Both the position numbers and the translations under genes were made by a program. From positions 3,822,064-3,886,063 of the forward strand of contig BROE01000015.1 in assembly GCA_036571765.1 (NCBI GenBank): a DNA stretch of 64,000 nt. Direction: 5' to 3'. The notes beneath the pieces were generated by a model, which was not told the origin of the DNA, ran no database searches, and saw nothing but the letters and a program-made list of their open reading frames with translations. The DNA comes from Plecoglossus altivelis (lineage: Eukaryota > Chordata > Actinopteri > Osmeriformes > Plecoglossidae). This document shows positions 13,401 to 22,885 of this stretch, piece by piece. Position 1 is the stretch's first letter. Each line of letters starts with the position of its first letter.

Positions 13401-16400
13401 TGTTATTGGGCAAACTACAAGGTCACGGCCGTAACACCTGTGTACACAAACATCCGACACATCACTGACGAATGAAACAAATTGCTGTCCGCCATCAAAT
13501 GTAATGGCTAGCAAGCCATAAGACATAAATGGGTCAGGCGACCTGACTGAGTGACATGACATGTTCTTTTTGTCTCCTACAGGCATATATCTATGACTCT
13601 ACCGGCCAGTTTCAGGGGGAAAAACACAACGAGACCAGACTACGAGCATCAGAACTCCAACCTGTATGCCATATCAGGTTAGTCCCTTTCACCTACACTG
13701 TCCATTTGGTTTTGGGGGGTCAAAGAGACGGTCTCATCGGCCGTTTATCACGAAAAAAAGATTTTCCTTCTTGTGAACTTATTTGATGTTGTCGATCACG
13801 TCGTGTTCTGATCCCAAGAACGAAATCAATCAAGTATGCATGCAACAGAAACGCACAAAAAATCCCCGGATATGAACCAAAAACAATTTTGAAACAGCCT
13901 CTACAGCGTCAGATGAAGGAAACTGCGAAGCATGTCTCCAAGATCTCGACATCACACGTAGCTAGCGCCGGCCACAGACGTCTTTTGATCTCCATGGTAA
14001 CGGCGATTGGATATCAGCCACCTCAAGTAGCTGCACCTGCCTTTTTAATTTGCGTGTAATCGTCGAGAACAGCTAAGCCTCCCAATTAAAAAAAAGTGCC
14101 TTGACTCTTCCGGCAGTATCTCAGTAATAAGACCCCTGCAGCAGTACGGCAGATTGACAGGTCCCCATTTTGAACATGAGCAGGAGGTGAATACAGAAGG
14201 GGGGATGGGAGGGAGGGGAGGGGAGGGAGGAGGGGGGTCCAGGACGAGGCAGAAAGATCCAGACAGGCATTGGTCTGTGGAGGAAGGGGAAAGAGAGGGG
14301 GATTGAGGGAGAAGAAGGGGTAGCAGGGTTATTCAGAGCTTGTAAATGCTCAATGTAATTTGCATATATTAATCCTCTGCGCTGTTCTGCCATATCGAGG
14401 ACCCACGGGCCCCTCCCCCCCTCCTTCCTCCCCCTTCCTCCCCCTTCTCCCTCTGAAGTCTCTGAAGCTAAAATAGCAGTGACAGGCGAGGGTGCTCTCC
14501 ATTTTCTACAGGATTTATGACTTGTGTAATTTGGGATCTTTTATTAATAAGCTCAGACAATCGTGTGCGTGTGCGTGCGCACGCTCTTAATTGTTCCAGA
14601 TGGCACTTAGCTGGCTGATTATATGAAACGACTTCTGTCTTATCCCGTCCCTATTCTTTTTCTCTTTACAAATGTGCCACTTTTTCTTTTGCGAGGGGGG
14701 GGGGGTTCCTTCTCTTTCCCCCCTCCCTGTATATTCCCTCATCTTTTCCAACCATATCTCCAGGTGATGTCAAGGTCATTATTTAAAGGCTTTCAAACGT
14801 TCAGAAAATATATTTCTTAATAAAAGTAAATCCTTCCGACCCATTTTTTTGGGGGGGGGGGTGGGGGTATCATTTTTGTTTCTCTTTAGCAGGCTGTTAA
14901 CCCGACTTTAATTACATTTAGTCTCTTTTCCTATTTCGTTGAGGCACACAACGCTTGCTTTCCTGATGTCTAACGTTCTGAAACACTGCCAACGTTTCGT
15001 ATCCAGCCACAGGTTAACCATCCCAGTGGTCACTGAGCTGATGTTAGGAAAGTATATAGCAAAGTGAGTCTAGATCTCCACATCCGCCTCTTGAGAAGTG
15101 AATCCCAATTTTTCATCCCCTGATGAATACAGCCTCACCCAAATATGCCCTCAACAGCTTAACCCATTAAAGAGTTGATACAGATTCGTCATTTCAACGT
15201 GCATTAAAGATCCCCTAATGGCTTTTCAGACTATTTAAGTAAGTTATTAACGAGTGTTTAATGCCCTTTTTGAGAAACGGCCCTTTTTTATGATGGCTCT
15301 TCCTTGGCTGGCCAGCGGGTGATGGGTTAACGTGACAAAGACTTGAAACATGTAGAAAGCAAATTAAAGTATCGGCAGAATGAAAGAGATTTGTGACGAT
15401 TGCGCAATAGTGTTCCGGGGTCAAGTTTTCGGGCGTCGAGTCAGGCATACTGAGAAGTCAAGTTTTGACTTGTAAAAGTCCAGTATGGACTTCTCAGTAT
15501 GCCTGTCAAGAGCATAACTGGCAACTTTTCAAAAACAACCTGAAAGCGTGTTGATGAGTGCCATAATGAGCTAATTTGCCAAATTATAGTCAAAGTCATC
15601 ATTTGCACAGCAGAACTGCTGTCGGTATTTGTCGTAATTGAGGGTTCGCTCTCACACTCATGTTACTCCACCTCCTTGGCTTATATCCAGGCTGTTTTAC
15701 AAACGTGTTTTGCTGGATTAGATCTCAGTTGCTACCGCTTCGGCTGAATATAGACCCAGTTCACCGTGGGTCAGTATCGGTGACAGATGTTTACCCCCCC
15801 CACTGTACTATAAACCAGCAGGAATAATACCCTCCCAGATCCTAACCCTCTGGTCTTAGATTCTGATGATGATAAAGGGGGTACAGTGGAAAATCACCCC
15901 GTTTCGTCTTTAAACATTGGTCAAAGGTGGTTGAACAGGAAGGGCGAAATTTTGGTCGATTTATGTTTTTTTTCCACTGAAAGCATTTTCTGGTTCTTTT
16001 GTCTTTCAGCAATGGACGGAGTGCCTTTCATGATTTCGGAGAAGTTTTCTTGCGCCTCTAGTGATGTAAGTCTCTACGTACATGCGATTACTGTATGACT
16101 GTAATATTTAGATTTGGGGATCAGTTGAGCTGGTTAGGATTCCCTAAGCCCAACCTTGCACAAAATATCTAAAGGCATGAGATTCCTAGCCAACCTGACT
16201 TGCTTTTTATAAATCTTATTTAAATCTTAATATTACTGACAGATCAATTATATTGTTGTCTAACGACCTATGTACGTGTCTCTCAGCTGCAACAAGTCGA
16301 TTTGATGGGTATCACAATCAAGTCCTTGGCAGAAATCGAAAAAGAGGTGAGTAAAAAACCCCACAAAAAAACCCCCAATCCAGATCATTTTGAAAATGTC

Positions 16401-18100
16401 AGACGGTTTTGAACTGGGACTCTAAGGTCACCGGGTGAACCAAAACCCTAGAGTCCAGTTTGGTTTGGGGTTTTTCCTCATTTTACAACGCAGCGTTCGT
16501 GGTATTCTAGCAATTAAATGACCGCTTTGCATCAGACAGGGATCGCCACGTTCGCTTTGGTCCTCCATTTTTAAGGATTTACAAGTGTGGGGTGACTTTC
16601 TCAGCTCACGGATAATTAAAGCACACTGAACCCTCCTCCCTTTACCAACAGTCCTCCCAAGAGTAAAAAATATAAATAAAAAACGGGACCAGAAAAGGAA
16701 CCAATCTCCAAATATTGGCACTGCAAAAACTACCCAATACACTGCACTTGGAACAGGGCTAATCCACACAACTAGCTTCAGAAAAGGAGTTGAACCAAAT
16801 GCAGAGAGTTGATGAGAGACATCGCAGCAGGCCAGTATGGCTCTGTAGCCTTGTAGCACTCTGTCCACCAGATGCCAGTGTAGGTCTTCATACGAACGTC
16901 CCTAATGGATGGCTGGGCAGCGTTGATTGATCATTGGACTTGCGTAGCGCGTTCGTTTGACGAAACGTGCATTTGGTTCCATGGATGTCTTCTCTTAATG
17001 AACATTCCAGTAATGAAAACGGTTTCATGGTTTTAGTTGGAGGACATTTTTCGCATGGGTGCTGCACCCTTTTCCCTCCGTCCCTCCTCCCAAGATGATT
17101 ACGCATCTCTCCTATTTCCTCCGATGACTTGGAGGAACTTCCGTGAGCAGTAATCGTATCCAGTCGTGCGCATCTAATTCGCGTCTATTTAAGTGTTGAT
17201 TAGCTGGCCGTTTTAGATGACATTTTCATCCTGCTGACAGTGAAGAAGGGGTTTGAAGGAGGAATGGGTAAAAAGGTGGCTACAGTGTGCATTTCCTGAA
17301 CATGCTTTGTAGACCGTAATTTTACAGTATTTAGGATACACATATAGCACAGATTCCTCACATAGTAATTGGAATACTGTAAAAATGTCCCCAGTTGAAC
17401 ATCAGGAACTTTTTATACCAAAATAGCAAGTGTCTTCTGTGATAAAGAGTAGAGAATTCCAATCGTCAGGCTTTCGTTTCATCTTTACTGTAGCATTGGG
17501 CCCAACCGAGACCTGACAGATACTTTGTTGAAGTTTAAAAGTCAATCGTTTTGTGATTTCAAGTAAACACACTATATTCAAACTAGTGCTTTGGTTATTC
17601 AATGCTTGTCTTTTATAGTTTTTATGTGAGCGTTCTGTGTTTTATGACTTCAGACTGCTGGCAGCCATGTAGATTGAAACCATGATTGTAACCCTCAAAC
17701 CGTCATTGTAATGAATGTTAAATTCGTTTTGAAATGAGCTTGATTTGCTTCCAAGACCTCAATCGTACAGTACGATGGACTCCTTTCTGTTTTGTTGGGA
17801 CTGTACACGGTAGTTACATTTTAAGCCACAAGGGGGAATAGTTTGTCTGAGGTTAAGTCCATCTGAAATACTTTGTCTTCAGGTCATTTGAACGTTCTTC
17901 CCAACTCTTTTTCTCTATATTATAAATGTCATGAATCACTCTATTCCTTTCCTTCTTTTCTCCCTTCTTCTACCTCGTCCTGTATCCCTCGCTTTCATCC
18001 TTTTCCCCTCCAGTATGAGTACAGTTTCCGCACAGAGCACAGCGCTGCGGCCCGGCTGCCCCCTAGTCCCACACGGACCTCCCTGGGCTCCGAGGCCTGA
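428..18100 (+). CDS. mvb12b: mvb12b, multivesicular body subunit 12B (ESCRT-I), ten coding exons, complete
   Basis: Family knowledge: MVB12B is an accessory subunit of ESCRT-I (with TSG101, VPS28 and VPS37), which sorts ubiquitinated membrane cargo into multivesicular endosomes. Seen here: the ten exons join without a frame break into about 312 residues (human protein about 319), with intron phases 0,0,0,1,2,2,1,0,0. Residues about 40-190 form the MABP domain, a membrane-binding fold, including MDPITGVGVVASRNRAPTGY and the block KLIDIKDTLPVGFIPIQETV. A Thr/Asn/Ser/Pro-rich linker (about 185-214) follows. The C-terminus (about 247-305) matches the UMA domain, with MDGVPFMISEKFS, GITIKSLAEIEKEYEYSFRT and RLPPSPTR. 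The start at 428 is chosen because MKSCFCLKRR matches the vertebrate N-terminus. An internal Met at 3546 (residue 20) could start a shorter form. Splice sites are GT-AG throughout. The only uncertain junction is the exon 1 donor. lmx1b lies downstream in the same orientation, as in human. Confidence 0.95.
954..1085. repeat. 66-bp direct tandem duplication, two diverged copies
   Basis: The block starting tattgct at 954 recurs at 1020 with an exact period of 66. Shared words include aattagaccagcat and cacgacagagaagagcta. The copies differ by several substitutions, so this is an old local duplication, not an assembly stutter. Confidence 0.85.
1840..1871. repeat. short inverted repeat, 14-bp arms, 4-base loop
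   Basis: Left arm tatccttgctctgt and right arm acagaacaaggata pair at 13 of 14 positions around the loop tgat. It sits in mvb12b intron 1. No function is assigned, and the stem is too short for a typical microRNA precursor. Confidence 0.7.
3534..3656 (+). CDS. mvb12b: mvb12b coding exon 2
   Basis: Acceptor ttctccgtcccag ends at 3533 and donor gtgagt starts at 3657. Encodes 41 residues from NSPAMPEV to TGYDV, including the start of the MABP domain. Phase 0 at both ends. The Met at 3546 is a possible alternative initiator. Confidence 0.93.
3657..6538 (+). other. mvb12b intron 2
   Basis: About 2.9 kb without recognisable exons or named repeats. Short C-runs occur near 4913, 5142 and 5782, and T-runs near 6128 and 6461. 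The open frames seen are unrelated to known proteins and lack conserved motifs. Confidence 0.75.
6539..6646 (+). CDS. mvb12b: mvb12b coding exon 3
   Basis: Encodes 36 residues starting VSQTTDGLDADLWKDG and ending FTRVFSKEN, within the MABP domain. Acceptor tcctacag ends at 6538 and donor gtaagt starts at 6647. Length 108 bases, phase 0 at both ends. Confidence 0.97.
6647..8157 (+). other. mvb12b intron 3
   Basis: No exon is visible. Contains a C-rich tract (about 7391-7412) and a T-run (6991-7004). A balanced-composition block at about 7555-7965 looks like a candidate conserved noncoding element and is listed separately. Confidence 0.75.
7555..7965. promoter_or_regulatory. candidate conserved noncoding element in mvb12b intron 3
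   Basis: The block is free of simple repeats and has balanced base composition. It contains a TAATTA homeodomain core (7853-7858) followed by tctgtgac, plus further AT-core words (aacaattac, ccaatcaatac, gaaattagcc). This texture is typical of developmental enhancers near homeobox genes. Conservation cannot be tested here. Confidence 0.25.
8158..8254 (+). CDS. mvb12b: mvb12b coding exon 4
   Basis: Encodes SHLGNVLVDMKLIDIKDTLP and on to QETVDT, a highly conserved MABP segment. Acceptor ctcctcag ends at 8157 and donor gtaagc starts at 8255. Ends in phase 1; the split codon makes Gln with exon 5. Confidence 0.97.
8255..8882 (+). other. mvb12b intron 4, dominated by a polypyrimidine tract
   Basis: The second half (about 8627-8871) is almost purely C and T and runs to within 12 bases of the exon 5 boundary. 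The open frames on both strands here are by-products of this composition. Confidence 0.9.
8627..8871. repeat. long polypyrimidine (CT-rich) tract next to a 3' splice site
   Basis: Nearly uninterrupted C/T for over 200 bases, with ctctctct and ccctcc units. It lies directly upstream of the acceptor of mvb12b exon 5. Ordinary 3' splice sites have tracts of 15-30 bases. Confidence 0.9.
8883..9012 (+). CDS. mvb12b: mvb12b coding exon 5
   Basis: Encodes (Q)EQAFRKRRLCIKFIPRDSTE through APPQYTFI(G), the central MABP domain, nearly identical to human. Acceptor ccacacacag ends at 8882 and donor gtgggt starts at 9013. Enters in phase 1 and leaves in phase 2. Confidence 0.97.
9013..9993 (+). other. mvb12b intron 5
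   Basis: About 1 kb with no exon, named repeat or notable structure that I can support. Confidence 0.75.
9994..10131 (+). CDS. mvb12b: mvb12b coding exon 6
   Basis: Encodes ELNNMGIWYRMGKVPRAQD, the end of the MABP domain, then a Thr/Asn/Ser-rich linker ending PTAPMPK. The linker is more diverged from human, as expected for a flexible region. Acceptor ggcttgcag ends at 9993 and donor gtaagc starts at 10132. Phase 2 at both ends. Confidence 0.95.
10328..10534. repeat. CA-rich compound microsatellite
   Basis: Interrupted (CA)n mixed with TACA and TACC units over about 200 bases. The Thr/His/Tyr-rich open frames on the + strand and Cys/Val-rich frames on the - strand are products of this repeat. 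Confidence 0.95.
10890..11180. repeat. possible degraded dispersed repeat fragment
   Basis: Words such as agggaactcgttccagag, followed by a stretch with tttggggtttctgcagct, resemble a phrase common to several fish interspersed repeats, preceded by a gttttaagacagggtttaaa-like lead. Recognition is from memory of the pattern only; family and ends are not determined. Confidence 0.3.
13583..13677 (+). CDS. mvb12b: mvb12b coding exon 7
   Basis: Encodes HISMTLPASFRGKNTTRPDY through NSNLYAIS(A), matching the vertebrate segment between the MABP and UMA domains. Acceptor tctcctacag ends at 13582 and donor gttagt starts at 13678. Enters in phase 2 and leaves in phase 1. Confidence 0.96.
14320..14650. 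promoter_or_regulatory. candidate conserved noncoding element in mvb12b intron 7
   Basis: A repeat-poor block with an exact POU octamer ATTTGCAT (14358-14365), followed by atattaatcc, and further words such as tattaataagc and gctgattatatg. A C/T-rich patch (14409-14452) interrupts it. Composition and motif density suggest a developmental enhancer; conservation is untested. Confidence 0.25.
15220..15760. promoter_or_regulatory. candidate conserved noncoding element in mvb12b intron 7, containing a hairpin
   Basis: AT-balanced, repeat-free sequence with words such as aaattaaagta, gagctaatttgcc and cgtaattgagg. It surrounds the inverted repeat at 15442-15505. Enhancer status is inferred from texture only. 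Confidence 0.2.
15442..15505. repeat. perfect 18-bp inverted repeat with 28-base loop
   Basis: Left arm caggcatactgagaagtc (15442-15459) and right arm gacttctcagtatgcctg (15488-15505) are exact reverse complements. The loop holds further tgactt / aagtc words that can pair internally or with the arms. It lies inside mvb12b intron 7 on the transcribed strand. Confidence 0.9.
16010..16065 (+). CDS. mvb12b: mvb12b coding exon 8 (start of UMA domain)
   Basis: Encodes (A)MDGVPFMISEKFSCASSD, the opening of the UMA domain. Acceptor gtctttcag ends at 16009 and donor gtaagt starts at 16066. Enters in phase 1 and leaves in phase 0. Only 221 bases of intron separate it from exon 9. Confidence 0.96.
16287..16346 (+). 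CDS. mvb12b: mvb12b coding exon 9
   Basis: Encodes exactly 20 residues, LQQVDLMGITIKSLAEIEKE, the core of the UMA domain. Acceptor gtctctcag ends at 16286 and donor gtgagt starts at 16347. Phase 0 at both ends, so skipping would keep the frame. Confidence 0.96.
16347..18013 (+). other. mvb12b intron 9
   Basis: About 1.7 kb with no exon. The part at about 17080-17240 (acgcatctctcc, gcagtaatcgta, catctaattcgcg, gttgattagctgg) has an enhancer-like texture but is not supported further. A C/T-rich tract precedes the exon 10 acceptor. Confidence 0.7.
18014..18100 (+). CDS. mvb12b: mvb12b coding exon 10 with stop codon
   Basis: Encodes YEYSFRTEHSAAARLPPSPT and ends RTSLGSEA before TGA (18098-18100). 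The RLPPSPTR motif matches human; the last residues differ. Acceptor tcccctccag ends at 18013. Confidence 0.96.
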   Translation, partial: YEYSFRTEHSAAARLPPSPTRTSLGSEA

Positions 18101-18548
18101 GACCCCTCCAACCTGCCCCTCCATCACCTCATCACCCCTGACCCCACCCACCCCCACCCTGACCGCCCCAACCAGCCAGGAGGAGCGGATCCCAGACTAC
18201 TGAGAACCAGCCCCACGTTCCACCAAGAGAGATGGAAGACATCGGTCTGCTTGTTGGCCCTCCCGCCCTTCTCCTCTCCCTCTTCCACCCCGTCAAGAGG
18301 ACAGTATAGACCCTCTCAACGGAGAGTCAAACAGAGGAAAAAACTTTTTTAGCCCTTTTTTGGGGTGGGGGTGGGGGGGTCGGTCTTTTCTGTTTTCTAT
18401 GTTTCCGTGCTGCTGATTTTGAAAAGGAGGGAACCACTACCACACAAAGGGACGCAACTTTTTTTGGAAAGAACCGGAAGACAGAAAACGGAGGCTAGTG
18501 TAGGCTGAACCGCGCCACCTCCCTCCCCCCCCCTTCACATCCGACATC

Positions 18549-19007
18549 GGGTGAGGGAGCCAACGAGCAAACACTGGACACACTAGCATTTGGAGACATG
18601 CAGTCATCATAGCCCCTTGTATGCGTGCANNNNNNNNNNNNNNNNNNNNNNNNNNNNNNNNNNNNNNNNNNNNNNNNNNNNNNNNNNNNNNNNNNNNNNN
18701 NNNNNNNNNNNNNNNNNNNNNNNNNNNNNNNNNNNNNNNNNNNNNNNNNNNNNNNNNNNNNNNNNNNNNNNNNNNNNNNNNNNNNNNNNNNNNNNNNNNN
18801 NNNNNNNNNNNNNNNNNNNNNNNNNNNNNNNNNNNNNNNNNNNNNNNNNNNNNNNNNNNNNNNNNNNNNNNNNNNNNNNNNNNNNNNNNNNNNNNNNNNN
18901 NNNNNNNCCCCCCCCCCCCCCTCCCCGCACGGTGAGGAGCCCAACGAGCAAAACTGGAAGCACAGCCAATTTGGAGACATGCAGTATCTAGCCCCTTGTA
19001 GCGTGCA
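18549..19007. other. assembly gap (278 N) with duplicated flanks
   Basis: N bases fill 18630-18907. The 81 bases before the gap (18549-18629) and the 77 bases at 18931-19007 are the same sequence with small indels: both contain caacgagcaaa, tttggagacatgcagt and tagccccttgta, and both end gcgtgca. Each copy is preceded by a C-rich tract. This pattern is expected when two overlapping contig ends are separated by an artificial gap. Confidence 0.88.
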
Positions 19008-20020
19008 CTTGACCAGTCAAACAGCAAGGAGTATTTGACTAGATCCTTCCCTCTCTATCTGCAATAGGAACTCCTGAAGTCCTCTGTGGTGCCCATTCAC
19101 ACTTGGGGGAGAAGGGGGGGGGGGCAAGAGTCCGTCAGAACTGTGATCAAACAACATATACCTGGCAAAATGACGAGGTTTGCAAACGTGCTGGTCTCTC
19201 ACTCCGCCTTTTGGAAGCATGGCATTTGGATTCTTCGCGAACGAAAGCAGCTTGACCCACGAGTCATTGGAATTGCATACATGACAAGCAAGCTACCGTA
19301 TGTAAAAGAAAGACTAAGGGGTCGCAACGAAATTGATTTAGAAATCGGTCACTGATGTCTCTGACGAGAGTTGTTTTGGTTCTCGTTTTTGTTTTCTTGT
19401 TTTTGTTTTGGCGTAACATGTTTTCTGTGAGTGTTTTTAACGATGTAGTCGTTCCAGTGTTTCTTGCTGTCGTCTGTGACCATTCTGTCAACCACTCCAT
19501 GTTGTTTAGCATTTCTGGTCTGAGCCATTCATTGGGTTACACATAGAATCACTAGTACTGTTCAGATGTAAGTAAGATATATTTCAAATATGTGAAGCGT
19601 GCTTGTTTTTGTTGTCTTTGTTCGGCTGAAAACAGTTGAACTGAACTCAGAATAGAAACTCACATTTGTTTTACTCACAGGTCAGTTGATTTCATGTTTT
19701 TAAAAGTTTTGCCTCTGCAAACCTGAAAGTTTGCTGAACGCACTACTACACAAATTAAGCAGTTTTATGCACCAATAGATTTTACAGTTACACTAACTTT
19801 TTTTCACAGTGTCTTATCGTCGCGTTGCTATATTCAAGGCTATACGTTGTATTTCTCACAAAATTCATTTGATGTATTTTAGATAAACACGCTGCTTTGT
19901 TTTAACAAGGAAACAACCAGGCTAAGGGAGTCCATTCTTGCAACAAGGGCTGGATGTTGCCATTGGAAACGTGACTGCAGCATCCACCTATTCTATTTTC
20001 TTTTTTCTTTTTTTTACAGA

Positions 20021-20026
20021 AATAAA
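20021..20026 (+). terminator. poly(A) signal candidate, proximal
   Basis: AATAAA within ttacagaaataaaatg, about 1.9 kb after the mvb12b stop. Followed by tgttttattgtgttcc, a T/GT-rich context. Confidence 0.35.
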
Positions 20027-21837
20027 ATGTTTTATTGTGTTCCAAGTACCTCTATACTGTCTGTATTCCAACATAATAATATGGTATTTTGCTTCAGCAA
20101 AAACACGTTTTATGTTGACTTCTTTTAGGTGACAATGCCACGTTTTATTAATTTTAGATTGTATAGGTCTTCCGCTAGTTAACACGTATGATTTGTATAG
20201 AATCCTGGAAATACAATCAATAAATACAAATCCAATGCTCCACTTGTTAAACATCAAGTGGACATAAACACTTATATGCAGTATTCTCCCGACACTGCCT
20301 CTACTCTCTTCACTCTTCAGTTTCACCTACACACATTAGAAATGAACATTTTGTTTTGAATGTTTTAGTTCAAAGGGTAGAATTTTGTATGTTCACCAAA
20401 ACCTCTGCCTTTTTCCACCCTTTTGCTATACCACAACCACTTGTCTTTTTCAAACCACTGTTTTAACCTCAAATTTGCTGGTGGCTGCATATCACTGCAG
20501 CCATTAGGTTGCTCTTCCTTCAAAGGCTTGCTGTTTATACATGTTATTTTGCACCACAGTGTTATATTCAAGGACAGCTTCTCCACGGTTAATTGAATCC
20601 TGTTTAACCTCTGTTGCGTTCTTGTTACTACCTTCGTTCGCAAACGTGGGGACACTAGTTACACAACAAAAATGTGATCATCTTTTACTGTTTGTCATGT
20701 TTGTGTTGCATCTTCGCGGAACATTGAGATGGAACCTTCTCATGATGTAATATTTTGGACAGTATGTTGCACTGCTTTAGAACAATTCAGTATTTGCCGT
20801 TGCCGTAGTAGCTTCGTTGTCATCACGCTGCTTGTCAGTATTTTTTTACACTCGAACATGCTCATACTCGGGTTCGAACTAGGTTCTTCTGAACTAAGTT
20901 CCTCTGACTCACGCATGCAATGGCCACCTTTTTTTCCAGCTCAGAGGGCATTTATACAGAGGGAGTTCAACCATCTATGTGGTTATACATGCGAAATTGA
21001 TGCTTTTCCACACCTTCATGCTTAGCCCCTTACAGGTATTCCTCCACCATTTTTTTATTTTTTATTTTTTGCATGGAAATAATCCGGAAGTCTAAACTGT
21101 GGTCTGGAAATATATTCTTGTGAATTTACAGTTTTCTTTGTGTTAACATGGAGTACTAATGGAGATGGACTTAAGGAAAAATATATATGGTCCAGAATGA
21201 ATACGTGTCCTGCACTGCTTTTGCCCAGGGTAGGCTGGTTATAAGCATATGTAGGTTTCATATAGTTTGGCCAAAGCCCAATCTCTCTGTGTTCATTAAT
21301 GAAGTCCCACAGGCTGGTTTGCAGCATGACAGAACCAGAATTTGGTTGGAAGTTTGCCATTGTCCTGTTGGGTAGCATCCAAGCGCAGCTTCTCAGTATC
21401 TCCTCCAGGACTTGAGCAGCACCATCTCCCCTTGTGAGGTGACCAACATCTGGGATCACGGTTAGGTTCCATTTGGACCACTGGTTGTGGGTCTGCACTG
21501 ATACGTTGACAAGTTGATATCTTAAAATGCCTCAGTGCATGTTGGGTGGGCACTCAGGCCACGCCTATGCGGGGAAACGAATAGGGACAAAAAAATAGGT
21601 TGTTGTTTAAAAACAACAATAAAACAACAACAAAAGCAAAGAAACTGGGCTGTTTTCTCTTATCACAAGACATTCATTGAGATTTAGTTTCCTCTCAGAA
21701 CTTAATTTGTAAACATCTGACCCACCGCAATGGGAAGTTTCTGATGTGGATTAGCTACCGTTTAAAAGGCAAACCCACTTGCATGCCTCTCCTGGCTCCC
21801 CTCTGGTTCAAAGCACTTTCCAATGTGCGTCTTGGAC

Positions 21838-21843
21838 AATAAA
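21838..21843 (+). terminator. poly(A) signal candidate, middle
   Basis: AATAAA followed by agttggtgccgg and then tagtgtggccgtcttg, a GT-rich downstream element. About 3.7 kb after the mvb12b stop. Confidence 0.4.
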
Positions 21844-22875
21844 AGTTGGTGCCGGGCTATTAGTGTGGCCGTCTTGATTTTACTTGCTGCGAGCGTCTTG
21901 TTGTGTTCAGTTAGGTGAGTCAGTACACAACCTGCCACAGTTGAGCTATATTTTTATGTTGCAATTTACTGTACCAACATTCTCAAACATATTTTAATGC
22001 CACTAACTCATTACTCTTTGTGTCTAAATGTACTTTCTTCCTGTTGGTAGTGATGCCCTATCATTAAATTAATTCTGTGCAAACTTGGTTCCCTTCTCGT
22101 GTCTTTTACCACCCATATGGTTTAATGGAAACTCACCGAACAACAGAGAGGAAGAGAAACTTTTCAACTTGTTCCTTCACATCTGCGAGTGACTTCTAAG
22201 ATTTACCACACCACCTGTCACACAAATAATCAGATCCACATGCAACTGTTGAAACAAGTTTGCAATTTGTTGAATCCCTTATTTATTTCTTTTAAACACA
22301 TTGATGTGTGTGATTGATCCTGAGCTGAGATACCAGATCAAGACCGTAACTTTATCCAAGTCATGTTGTTAACCTTGTCCCCAGTTTGTTGTTGTCTGTA
22401 AGCTAGTCAGTGTTTTGTCATTTTGTCACACAGAACCCAATTTACATACCAGTTCTGAAAATTACAAAAGACTGTCCTGATGCTGCTAGTGATTGGTGTT
22501 GGTTGGCCTTCATTGTATTCGTAAGCACGCTACCCGATGGTTTTCATCTCTGAATCACGTTTACAAGGAAATGGAAAAAAGGTCAGTTTGTAAATGGTGC
22601 CCATACTTATTAATGTTACATAAAAGCCTTTGTTGTCAAGTTATTGTAAACTTTACACCATGGATCCAAATGCAAACCCATGCAAACAAATGGTTTCCAT
22701 ATGGTATAGAACAACTTTTCAGGATTATAGCTGTACATTAACATTCTTGATGTGATTAAGAAATGAAACAGGTATCCATTGTATCATTTTCTTTATTTAT
22801 TTATCATCCTGTTGTCTTAACTGATATTTACAAAGGGACAAGTCATTGCTTGTTTGTCTGTATTAACACGTTTTA

Positions 22876-22885
22876 AATAAATAAA
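22876..22885 (+). terminator. poly(A) signal candidate, distal overlapping pair
   Basis: Two overlapping AATAAA hexamers (22876 and 22880) followed within 25 bases by atggtgtttgatgtgcctg, a strong GT-rich element. The best candidate for the distal mvb12b 3' end. Confidence 0.5.

Larger units (their letters stand above)
10132..13582 (+). other. mvb12b intron 6
   Basis: About 3.5 kb. Contains a CA/TACA microsatellite (about 10328-10534) and a possible degraded dispersed repeat (about 10890-11180). The rest (11.2-13.5 kb) has only chance open frames and no recognisable element. Confidence 0.8.
13678..16009 (+). other. mvb12b intron 7
   Basis: About 2.3 kb without exons. Contains G/A-rich tracts (about 14199-14320), a G-run with C-rich flank (about 14694-14730), a G-run (about 14851-14868), a perfect inverted repeat (15442-15505), and two enhancer-like blocks listed separately. 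A GGTAAC RFX half-site follows tctccat near 13990-14001. Confidence 0.75.

Noticed and set aside
18437..19038. Open frames across the N gap
   Set aside because: Their length comes from unread N bases and a C-run; nothing coding is visible at either end.
20862..20890. gggttcgaact, resembling a tRNA B box
   Set aside because: No A box at the right distance and no cloverleaf can be folded around it.
21055..21498. 147-codon - strand open frame downstream of mvb12b
   Set aside because: No motif or family resemblance that I can recognise, and it lies in a probable 3' UTR. It could be a diverged repeat, but I cannot show this.
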